A stretch of 29,240 nt of DNA from JACQFK01 sp035644495. GTDB taxonomy: Bacteria > Planctomycetota > MHYJ01 > JACPRB01. Each line of letters opens with the position of its first letter. Within the stretch, counting starts at the first letter, position 1. Below the pieces are notes generated by a model that saw only the letters and a program-made list of their open reading frames with translations, was not told where the DNA came from and searched no databases. The position numbers and the translations under genes were made by a program. Positions 15,083-19,748 of this stretch are shown one piece after another. The stretch is taken from assembly GCA_035644495.1 (NCBI GenBank), contig DASQOM010000240.1, positions 1 to 29,240 on the forward strand. The letters are read 5' to 3'.

Positions 15083-15442
15083 TCACGCGTGCCCGGTCAG
15101 GCGGATCGACTCCGGCACCGCCACGACCTGCTGCTCGTCCTCATAGGTGATCAGGCCCGGATTGCGGCTGTAGACCTGCCAGATCCGCTCGCCTCCGCGC
15201 TCCAGCAGCATCGCGAGGTCGCGGACCTTGTCGATGCACGGATGCGCGTCGACCTTGAACCAGCACAGCGCGCGGCCGGCGCTGAAGACGTCGTTCGGCG
15301 GGATCGGAAGATTCCGCGTCAGCCAGAGATGGAGGTCGTCGATCGCGTCGACATCCTCGCAGCCGCGGCTCCGGCGATGGAGGATCCCCATCCGCCGGCG
15401 CTGCCGGTCGCGGGTGCGCGCATAGACGAATCGCAGGTACAT
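15083..15442 (-). CDS. Conserved hypothetical protein, upstream tandem paralogue
   Basis: The 119-residue product starts MYLRFVYARTRDRQRRRMGI and ends PGLITYEDEQQVVAVPESIR. It aligns along its whole length with the next gene (about 133 residues), differing mainly in the region 15-40 and by a shorter tail, so the pair arose by tandem duplication. The shared FxxxxALCWFK and TYEDExQxVAVP blocks are the conserved core; Asp/Glu clusters could suggest a binding role but nothing specific. A large inverted repeat lies just upstream (15464-15508). Confidence 0.8.
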   Translation of the reverse strand: MYLRFVYARTRDRQRRRMGILHRRSRGCEDVDAIDDLHLWLTRNLPIPPNDVFSAGRALCWFKVDAHPCIDKVRDLAMLLERGGERIWQVYSRNPGLITYEDEQQVVAVPESIRLTGHA

Positions 15443-15463
15443 GTCGGTCTCCAGGCGAGGGAA

Positions 15464-15508
15464 GCGGAGGGCCGGCCGGACAGGGAGGAGCGCCCGCCGG
15501 CCCTCCGC
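15464..15508 (-). repeat. 13-bp perfect inverted repeat between GNAT and paralogue genes
   Basis: GCGGAGGGCCGGC (15464-15476) is perfectly complementary to 15496-15508 with a 19-nt loop, giving a very stable RNA hairpin. No T tract follows on either strand, so it is not a standard intrinsic terminator. It could limit read-through or protect the 5' end of the downstream minus-strand mRNA. Confidence 0.6.
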
Positions 15509-15520
15509 GACGAATGCCGC

Positions 15521-16087
15521 TCACCTCGCGGCATTCCGGGGGAGAGAGGAATTCTCTCGCCATTCATTCTCCAGGATCGCGTACTCGTAAGTGTCCCACC
15601 AGCGGCCGCCCCACCAGCGCGACTCGCGGCGGACGCCTTCACGCCGGAACCCGCAGCCCTCGTAGCAGCGGATGCCGCGCGCGTTGTTCGCATACACGTG
15701 GAGCTCCACCCGGTGCAGCCCCAGAGTCTCGAACCCGTACCCGAGAAGGAGCCGGATCGCCTCCGACCCGTATCCCTTGCCCTGGGCGGCGGGCTCGCCG
15801 ATCAGAATCCCGAGATCCGCCGACCGGTTCGGAAGGCCCGATCCGCGAAGGCCGCAGGTGCCGATCAGGCGTTCCCCTTCCCGGAGCGCAACGCCGAACG
15901 AATGCTCCTCCGTCCGTTCGTGCAGCGTCTCCAGCCAGCGCCGCTCCTCCGCGGCGTTCAGGGGCCGGACCCGCTGCAGATACTGGAGGTTCCCGGGATC
16001 ATTCAGCCAGGCCTGGAACAGGGGAACCTCTTCGACCTCCAGCGGCCGCAGGATCACCCGTTCGCCGGTCCGGAACGCGTTCTTCAC
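15521..16087 (-). CDS. GNAT-family N-acetyltransferase (RimJ/RimL-like)
   Basis: The 188-residue protein has the acetyltransferase_3 pattern: RVILRPLEVEEVPLFQAWLN at the start, LIGTCGLRG, DLGILIGEPAAQGKGYGSEA (the Q-x-x-G-x-G/A acetyl-CoA loop is QGKGYG), LLLGYGFETLGLHRVELHV and NARGIRCYEGCGFRREGVRR. Substrates of such enzymes include N-terminal amines, polyamines and antibiotics; none can be chosen here. I prefer GTG 16085-16087 because GGAG stands 6 bp upstream and homology starts there; the frame is open to 16165. It lies downstream of a minus-strand terminator and a nested inverted repeat. Confidence 0.85.
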   Translation of the reverse strand: MKNAFRTGERVILRPLEVEEVPLFQAWLNDPGNLQYLQRVRPLNAAEERRWLETLHERTEEHSFGVALREGERLIGTCGLRGSGLPNRSADLGILIGEPAAQGKGYGSEAIRLLLGYGFETLGLHRVELHVYANNARGIRCYEGCGFRREGVRRESRWWGGRWWDTYEYAILENEWRENSSLPRNAAR

Positions 16088-16107
16088 GGCGGTCTCCGTC
16101 AATTTTT

Positions 16108-16149
16108 GGCCGCGAGTCGCCTCCGGAGAGGCTGAAAAACCTCGCGGCC
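16108..16149 (-). repeat. Nested inverted repeat in the leader of the GNAT gene
   Basis: GGCCGCGAG (16108-16116) pairs with CTCGCGGCC (16141-16149), and inside it GCCTC (16119-16123) pairs with GAGGC (16128-16132). The minus-strand transcript of the acetyltransferase gene would carry this two-stage stem 20 nt before its start codon. No U tract follows it. Confidence 0.5.
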
Positions 16150-16162
16150 GTCTGTAAAAAGC

Positions 16163-16202
16163 CAAATAAAAAAGCCCCGACGCCGGCGGGCTTCGGGGCT
16201 TT
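16163..16202 (-). terminator. Intrinsic terminator for minus-strand transcription
   Basis: AAAGCCCCGA (16171-16180) pairs with TCGGGGCTTT (16193-16202). Read leftwards on the minus strand, the stem is followed by TTTTTTATTT, a strong U tract; on the plus strand only TTTCC follows. It ends a transcript that starts to its right, where no annotated minus-strand gene exists, and separates it from the GNAT gene. Confidence 0.8.
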
Positions 16203-16224
16203 CCGTCCGTCGATTTCGTCTAGG

Positions 16225-16287
16225 TCAGTCCCGGACCTCCGCCGAAGCCGTCCGGGGGTCCGAACCGTGCGCCTGCATGTCCATCAT
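16225..16287 (-). other. Possible 20-codon mini-ORF or structured small RNA segment
   Basis: On the minus strand GAGGGGGTGA stands directly before ATGATG; the ORF reads MMDMQAHGSDPRTASAEVRD and stops at 16225-16227, about 25 nt before the terminator. The same segment can form a GGACC/GGTCC hairpin, so it may instead be part of a structured RNA. I do not recognise the peptide. Confidence 0.3.
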
Positions 16288-16392
16288 TCACCCCCTCAAA
16301 CCTGCGACCGCGCCCAGGGTTCGGACGAATCCGACGACGCATGGAATTTTCCCCCGAACCTTGCAGGGGCGTTCAGGTTATAGAGGGCAGAG

Positions 16393-16452
16393 ATGGATCA
16401 CGTTGTCTGCGGTTGGATGTCGTCGCACGCGAGGGGCATCGGCCCCCCTTAG
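16393..16452 (+). other. Possible 19-codon leader peptide upstream of the TPR gene
   Basis: ATG 16393 (GAGGGCAGAG upstream) opens an ORF reading MDHVVCGWMSSHARGIGPP and stopping at TAG 16450-16452. Its stop touches the first base of a 9-bp stem (16452-16460 with 16473-16481), which is followed directly by an intrinsic terminator. Leader ORF, stem and terminator ahead of a gene is the layout of a transcription attenuator, but there is no run of regulatory codons. Confidence 0.3.
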
Positions 16453-16478
16453 GCTTGCCGTTTCCTTTCGATCGGCAG

Positions 16479-16512
16479 GCCCGAGGGACCACAACCTCGG
16501 GCATTTTTGTTT
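16479..16512 (+). terminator. Intrinsic terminator for plus-strand transcription
   Basis: GCCCGAGG (16479-16486) pairs with CCTCGGGC (16495-16502) around the loop GACCACAA and is followed by ATTTTTGTTT. A second stem (16452-16460 with 16473-16481) stands directly upstream and competes for one to three bases. No annotated plus-strand gene precedes it, so it should end a short untranslated or mini-ORF transcript. Confidence 0.75.
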
Positions 16513-16650
16513 CCGGATGGACGTTGATGGGGTAGGACGTCCTCCGGGGGACCGGAAAGGTCTCCCGGGGACGCCCGTTTGGGCCCCCCGTGGGATAAAA
16601 TGCAAACAAGTGGCGGGGTGGAGTCGTCCAACCCATAGGTGAAAAAAAGC

Positions 16651-17511
16651 ATGGGCGATCGAGAGGGCGAGGTGACGCGGGTCCTGAAGCGGGTGGCCCA
16701 GACGCTGGGCAGCGGGAAGTACGACGAGGCCCTGCGCGACCTGCTCCACCTCTCGGAGAAGTACCCCGACGCCGGCGAGATCCGTCCGCAGATCGCGGAG
16801 GTCCTGCTGCGCCGGGGAGAGTCGCGGGCGCGCAAGGGCAAGGTCAAGGAGGCGCGCGACGACTTCGAGCGCTCCCTGACGTGGACGAACAAGCCCGCGG
16901 CGCTGGTGGCCATCGCCCGGAGCCTGATGCATGAAGGAAAACTGGACCAGGCGGATGCGCGCCTGAACGAGGCGCTGGAGATCGACGACCGCTACGGTCC
17001 GACGCACGAGACGCTCGGGATCCTGATGCTGGCGTGGCAGGAGTACGCGCAGGCGGCGAAGGCCTTCGAGGAGGCCCTGGGCTGCGGCCATTCGTCGCCG
17101 GAGCTGTACCGCGCGGTGTGGGAAGTCTACATGAAGCTGGAGCGGGTCGACCGGGCGCACGACCTGATCCTGGAGGGGGCGGACCGCTTCCCGAAGGACG
17201 ACCAGGTCCAGGCGACGGCCGGCGACTCGTACGTGTTCGCGAAGGGGGACAGCGCGGAAGCCCGCCCGTACTGGGAGAAGGCCATTGCGCTGAATCCGAA
17301 CAATTTCGGGGCGTTGTTCAACCTGGCGGCGGAGGCCGCGGACCGGGGCGACCGGGCCGCGTCGCTCGGCCACCTGCAGCGCTGCGCGGCGCTCGACCTC
17401 GAGCGGACGCGGAAACTTTGGAAGGAAGACCTGGCCTCGCCGATGAAGAAGTTCGGCGGGTATGCGCGCGACAACGAGTTCCGCCGCGTGCTCGGCTGGG
17501 AGAACGACTAG
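16651..17511 (+). CDS. Tetratricopeptide-repeat protein
   Basis: The 286-residue, all-helical protein holds about six TPR-like units, for example GKYDEALRDLLHLSEKYPDA, GKVKEARDDFERSLTWTN, GKLDQADARLNEALEIDDRY, EYAQAAKAFEEALGCGHSSP and EARPYWEKAIALNPNNFGAL. TPRs mediate protein contacts; there is no catalytic motif and no signal peptide, so it should act in the cytoplasm as a scaffold. ATG 16651 is chosen over GTG 16639 because AGGTGA lies 8 bp upstream. A TAAAAT -10-like box at 16595-16600 lacks a good -35. It leads a short plus-strand group with the 63-residue and SPFH genes. Confidence 0.88.
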   Translation: MGDREGEVTRVLKRVAQTLGSGKYDEALRDLLHLSEKYPDAGEIRPQIAEVLLRRGESRARKGKVKEARDDFERSLTWTNKPAALVAIARSLMHEGKLDQADARLNEALEIDDRYGPTHETLGILMLAWQEYAQAAKAFEEALGCGHSSPELYRAVWEVYMKLERVDRAHDLILEGADRFPKDDQVQATAGDSYVFAKGDSAEARPYWEKAIALNPNNFGALFNLAAEAADRGDRAASLGHLQRCAALDLERTRKLWKEDLASPMKKFGGYARDNEFRRVLGWEND

Positions 17512-17567
17512 TCCCGTAGTCCGCCCCTCATCAACTCCGTCCATCCCGAAGACAGTCCGAGTCTGCC

Positions 17568-17759
17568 ATGAGCAAGCTGCTGCACAAACTGATGAAGCGT
17601 CCGTTGCGCCTCGATCGCGCGATCGAGGTGCATGGGGATCTTCTGCCGGTCTTCGACCTCGACCTCCTGGAGCGGAGCTTCAAGGAATCGCTCCTGGTGG
17701 CGCGGCTGACCCGCCGGCCGTCGAAATACCTGCGGGGGCGCAGTGGCGCGTCCCGCTAG
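17568..17759 (+). CDS. 63-residue basic protein, unknown function
   Basis: The product reads MSKLLHKLMKRPLRLDRAIE then VHGDLLPVFDLDLLERSFKE and a basic tail ending LRGRSGASR. It is helical, has no membrane segment and no recognised domain. It lies 56 bp after the TPR gene and 26 bp before the SPFH gene. No good Shine-Dalgarno site is visible, so the call depends on the sensible composition and the fit between neighbours. Confidence 0.45.
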   Translation: MSKLLHKLMKRPLRLDRAIEVHGDLLPVFDLDLLERSFKESLLVARLTRRPSKYLRGRSGASR

Positions 17760-17785
17760 GCCCGCAACCATGGATTCCAATCGAC

Positions 17786-18271
17786 ATGTTCAAGCGCGTG
17801 AAAGTGTCCGAGTTCGAGCAGGCGGTCCTCTTCCGGGACGGCCGCCTGGTCCGTCGCCTGGACCCGGGCATACACTGGGTCCGGGGCGAGGCGGTCATCG
17901 TCGACCTGCGTCGGCGGGACACCGAGGTCCTGGCCGCGCCGGTGCAGCTCCGGGAGCTGCTGCCCCTCGGCATCCGGCTCCGGATCTCGTACCGGGTGAA
18001 GGATCCGGTGGCGGCGCTGCTGCAGGTCTACGAGTACCGGACGCACCTGGCGAACGACGCGATCTCGACGGTACATCGGGTGGTCTCGCCCGTGTCGATG
18101 GCGGAGCTGTCGTCGGAGCGCGTCCGGCTGGAGCAGCAGATCCACGACCGTCTCGCGCTGGAGACGTCGGCGTACGGCCTGCGGGTCGAGGAGGTGTCGA
18201 TCCTCGAGTACCGGCTGCCGCGGTCGATCCGGAAGCGGCTGAAACAGATGGAGGTCACGGGCCCCCCGTGA
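17786..18271 (+). CDS. Short SPFH/slipin-like protein without a membrane anchor
   Basis: The 161-residue product starts MFKRVKVSEFEQAVLFRDGR, then LVRRLDPGIHWVRGEAVIVD and RRRDTEVLAAPVQLRELLPL, the typical beta-rich start of an SPFH (stomatin/prohibitin) domain; ISYRVKDPVAALLQVYEY and the helical LEQQIHDRLALETSAYGLRV follow. Normal slipins have about 250 residues with an N-terminal hydrophobic hairpin and a coiled-coil tail; both are missing here. SPFH proteins organise membrane microdomains; a soluble short form may work by binding another SPFH protein (inference). The ribosome-binding site is weak. The stop codon lies in the loop of the following terminator. Confidence 0.75.
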   Translation: MFKRVKVSEFEQAVLFRDGRLVRRLDPGIHWVRGEAVIVDLRRRDTEVLAAPVQLRELLPLGIRLRISYRVKDPVAALLQVYEYRTHLANDAISTVHRVVSPVSMAELSSERVRLEQQIHDRLALETSAYGLRVEEVSILEYRLPRSIRKRLKQMEVTGPP

Positions 18272-18287
18272 AAGGGGGGCCCTTTTT
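18259..18287 (+). terminator. Strong intrinsic terminator 3 bp ahead of the tRNA array
   Basis: GGGCCCCCC (18259-18267) pairs with GGGGGGCCC (18274-18282) around GTGAAA, followed by TTTTT (18283-18287). The SPFH stop TGA 18269-18271 is in the loop. The first tRNA begins at 18290, so no promoter fits between; the array must rely on read-through or a promoter further upstream. Confidence 0.85.
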
Positions 18288-18289
18288 CC

Positions 18290-18435
18290 GGGCCGGTAGC
18301 TCAGCCTGGTAGAGCACCGAACGTATTGCAACGTCTTCCGGCCGGCGGTCCACGCCGGTGCAAGTCGGAGTCCGGCGTGACTCGCCGGGTGCTCCTCTTC
18401 GGAGGTCGCGGGTTCAAATCCCGCCCGGCCCGCCA
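18290..18435 (+). tRNA. tRNA gene with about 69 extra nt in the anticodon loop
   Basis: The outer parts form a normal tRNA: acceptor GGGCCGG/CCGGCCC with G73 and encoded CCA, U8 A9, D-stem GCTC/GAGC with loop AGCCTGGTA, anticodon stem CCGAA (18317-18321)/TTCGG (18398-18402), variable loop AGGTC, T-stem GCGGG/CCCGC with loop TTCAAAT. Between the anticodon-stem strands lie 76 nt instead of 7. The insert forms an 8-bp hairpin CACGCCGG/CCGGCGTG (18351-18358 with 18372-18379) and its end GGTGCTC (18389-18395) can pair with GAGCACC (18312-18318), which competes with the outer fold. It is far too short for a group I intron. The anticodon cannot be assigned; it may be an intron-like insert, a nested tRNA-like element, or a dead gene. 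Confidence 0.6.
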
Positions 18436-18449
18436 TCAACACTGAATTT

Positions 18450-18523
18450 GCGGTCGTGGCGTAAGAGCAGCGCGCGACTATGCCAAGGTCGAAGTCGGAG
18501 TGCGATTCTCCGCGGCCGCACCA
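18450..18523 (+). tRNA. Divergent tRNA-Gly(GCC)-like gene lacking the elbow signatures
   Basis: The 74 nt fold as a full cloverleaf: acceptor GCGGTCG/CGGCCGC with A73 and encoded CCA, D-stem GCGT/GCGC, anticodon stem CGACT/GGTCG with loop ATGCCAA (anticodon GCC, U33 present), variable AAGT, T-stem CGGAG/CTCCG. The D-loop AAGAGCA has no GG, and the T-loop TGCGATT has G at position 55 in place of U. The G18-psi55 and G19-C56 contacts that build the tRNA elbow are therefore lost together. Staphylococcal tRNA-Gly species used only for peptidoglycan bridges show the same two losses and bind EF-Tu poorly. A73 is unusual for bacterial tRNA-Gly. Confidence 0.75.
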
Positions 18524-18531
18524 AATTGTTC

Positions 18532-18605
18532 CCGAGCGTAGTTCAACAGCAGAATCGCCGGTCGATAACCGGCTGACGGGGGTGCAATTCCCTCCGCTCG
18601 GACCA
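18532..18605 (+). tRNA. Divergent tRNA-Ile(GAT)-like gene lacking the elbow signatures, with C33
   Basis: The cloverleaf is complete: acceptor CCGAGCG/CGCTCGG with A73 and encoded CCA, U8 A9, D-stem GTTC/GAAT, anticodon stem GCCGG/CCGGC with loop TCGATAA (anticodon GAT), variable TGAC, T-stem GGGGG/CCCTC. The D-loop AACAGCA has no GG and the T-loop is TGCAATT (G55). Position 33 is C instead of the nearly universal U, which would harm ordinary decoding. It starts 8 bp after the Gly-like gene. All stems pair, which argues against simple decay. Confidence 0.75.
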
Positions 18606-18676
18606 TCCCCTTCGCCGGCCGAAAGCCGGCCTAAGGCGGATGCAAAGCGGCCGGCTTCGGCGTGATTCGAGGATCA
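18606..18676 (+). ncRNA. Structured GC-rich spacer within the tRNA array
   Basis: The 71 nt between the Ile-like and His-like tRNAs can form CGCCG (18613-18617)/CGGCG (18658-18662) enclosing GCCGGCC (18625-18631)/GGCCGGC (18649-18655) with a loop containing GGATGCAAAG, or the alternative hairpin GCCGGC-CGAAA-GCCGGC (18614-18630). It has no CCA and I could not fold it as a cloverleaf. The TGCAA motif recalls the unusual T-loops next to it. Confidence 0.4.
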
Positions 18677-18753
18677 GGGGATCGGAGTGTGACGGTTCCG
18701 CACGCCTGGCCGTGGCCCAGGCAGACCCGGTTCAACTCCGGGCGATCCCTCCA
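18677..18753 (+). tRNA. Divergent tRNA-His(GTG)-like gene
   Basis: Acceptor GGGATCG/CGATCCC with encoded CCA; G at -1 (18677) faces T73, so an eighth G-U pair is possible, echoing the extra G-1 pair of tRNA-His (normally with C73). D-stem GTGT/GCAC with loop GACGGTTCC (GG present), anticodon stem CCTGG/CCAGG with loop CCGTGGC (anticodon GTG, but C33), variable CAGA, T-stem CCCGG/CCGGG with the normal loop TTCAACT. Positions 8-9 are GA instead of UA. The elbow contacts can form, so it differs from the Gly-like and Ile-like members but shares C33 with the latter. Confidence 0.7.
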
Positions 18754-18775
18754 TGTTGACCTGAAGGAGTGCCGT

Positions 18776-18916
18776 ATGAAGAAGCTCCAGTGGATCTGTC
18801 CCCGCTGCGGCGGCAAGAACCGCCTCCGGTTCTGGGAGTGCCGCCGCTGCCGCGCGAAGGTCGCCCTCCAGCGCCGTCTCGACCTCGCCCTGCTGTGGGC
18901 CGGAGCCCTCCGCTGA
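18776..18916 (+). CDS. 46-residue zinc-ribbon protein downstream of the tRNA array
   Basis: The product reads MKKLQWICPRCGGKNRLRFW then ECRRCRAKVALQRRLDLALL and WAGALR. The CPRC and ECRRC knuckles, 14 residues apart, form a complete four-Cys zinc ribbon, surrounded by many Arg and Lys residues, which suits RNA binding (inference). AAGGAG at 18764-18769 lies 6 bp before ATG 18776. It starts 22 bp after the CCA of the His-like tRNA with no terminator or promoter between, so it is probably on the same transcript. I recognise no named family. Confidence 0.7.
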   Translation: MKKLQWICPRCGGKNRLRFWECRRCRAKVALQRRLDLALLWAGALR

Positions 18917-18935
18917 GCTCCACCAACGGGACCGT

Positions 18936-19748
18936 CTATTTTGTGGAAAGCCGGCCCCGGGCGTCCCCCCAGTACAGGGCATCGCCGGCGGGACACAGCG
19001 CGTTCACCCAGTCCCCGCCCGCGTCGATCTCCCGCTCGATCGCAACGTCGTCCGCCGCGATGAAGCGCACCTTGCCGTCGCTGCAGGCGCTGACCAGATT
19101 CGACGCGGTCCAGGCCAGATCGAGCACCATGCCCTCATGGCCTCGGATGATGCGCACCAGTCGGCCGATCTCCGGCTGCCAGATCCGCACGGTCCGGTCC
19201 GCCGATCCACTGGCGAGGGTACGTCCGTCGGGGGAGAACGCGAGCGCGTGAACCGCGTCCCAATGGTTCTGGATCGTCCGCATCAGCGTCCGCCCCTTCC
19301 AGATCCGGATCGTGCGGTCCGCGCCGCCGCTGGCCACGACCTCTCCCGCGACGGCCAGCGCCAGCACCGGGCCCGTGTGGCCCTCGAGATAGTCGATCGC
19401 CCCCGTGTCGGCGTCGATCACCCCGACCTTCCCGTCTCCGCCCGCCGTATAGAGCGTCCTACCGTCCCCGCTCCACGCAACCCGGTAGATGAGGTCGGCG
19501 TGCGCTTCCACCCGGCGCACCAGCTTCCCGCCCTCCCAGATCCGCAGTTCGCCCTTCTCCCCCGCGCGGCCCCCCGCTTCGGCGACGCGGCGACCGCGGG
19601 CCGCCAGTCCGAAGACCGCGCGCGCCCCGTCCTCCAGCGAGCCGACGAGCTTGCCGTCGCGATAGACATCGACGCCCCCCGGCCGCGCCACATACAGACG
19701 CTCGCCGTCCCACGCGATCGCCGTGATCGACAGCAGGATCGCGATCAT
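18936..19748 (-). CDS. WD40-repeat protein, probably exported
   Basis: The 270-residue product starts MIAILLSITAIAWDGERLYV with a short signal-like hydrophobic stretch. About six WD-type blades follow, for example LYTAGGDGKVGVIDADTGAI, ASGGADRTIRIWKGRTLMRT, SPDGRTLASGSADRTVRIWQ, RIIRGHEGMVLDLAW and LVSACSDGKVRFIA. It should form a beta-propeller that binds partners. The start overlaps the DUF1501 stop (ATGA), so it is the last gene of the coupled minus-strand operon. WD40 proteins beside DUF1549/DUF1501 genes are common in planctomycetes; a shared complex is plausible but not shown. Confidence 0.88.
   Translation of the reverse strand: MIAILLSITAIAWDGERLYVARPGGVDVYRDGKLVGSLEDGARAVFGLAARGRRVAEAGGRAGEKGELRIWEGGKLVRRVEAHADLIYRVAWSGDGRTLYTAGGDGKVGVIDADTGAIDYLEGHTGPVLALAVAGEVVASGGADRTIRIWKGRTLMRTIQNHWDAVHALAFSPDGRTLASGSADRTVRIWQPEIGRLVRIIRGHEGMVLDLAWTASNLVSACSDGKVRFIAADDVAIEREIDAGGDWVNALCPAGDALYWGDARGRLSTK

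Noticed and set aside
16341..16535. 64-residue plus-strand ORF in the GNAT-TPR gap
   Set aside because: It runs through the 16479-16512 terminator and shows no domain or conserved pattern.
18290..18435. Group I intron or tRNA-Sec
   Set aside because: The insert of about 69 nt is far too short for a group I intron, and no TCA anticodon or 8-bp Sec acceptor with long variable arm fits.
18606..18676. Fifth tRNA in the array
   Set aside because: No cloverleaf, no CCA and no T-arm could be formed; only an extended hairpin fits.
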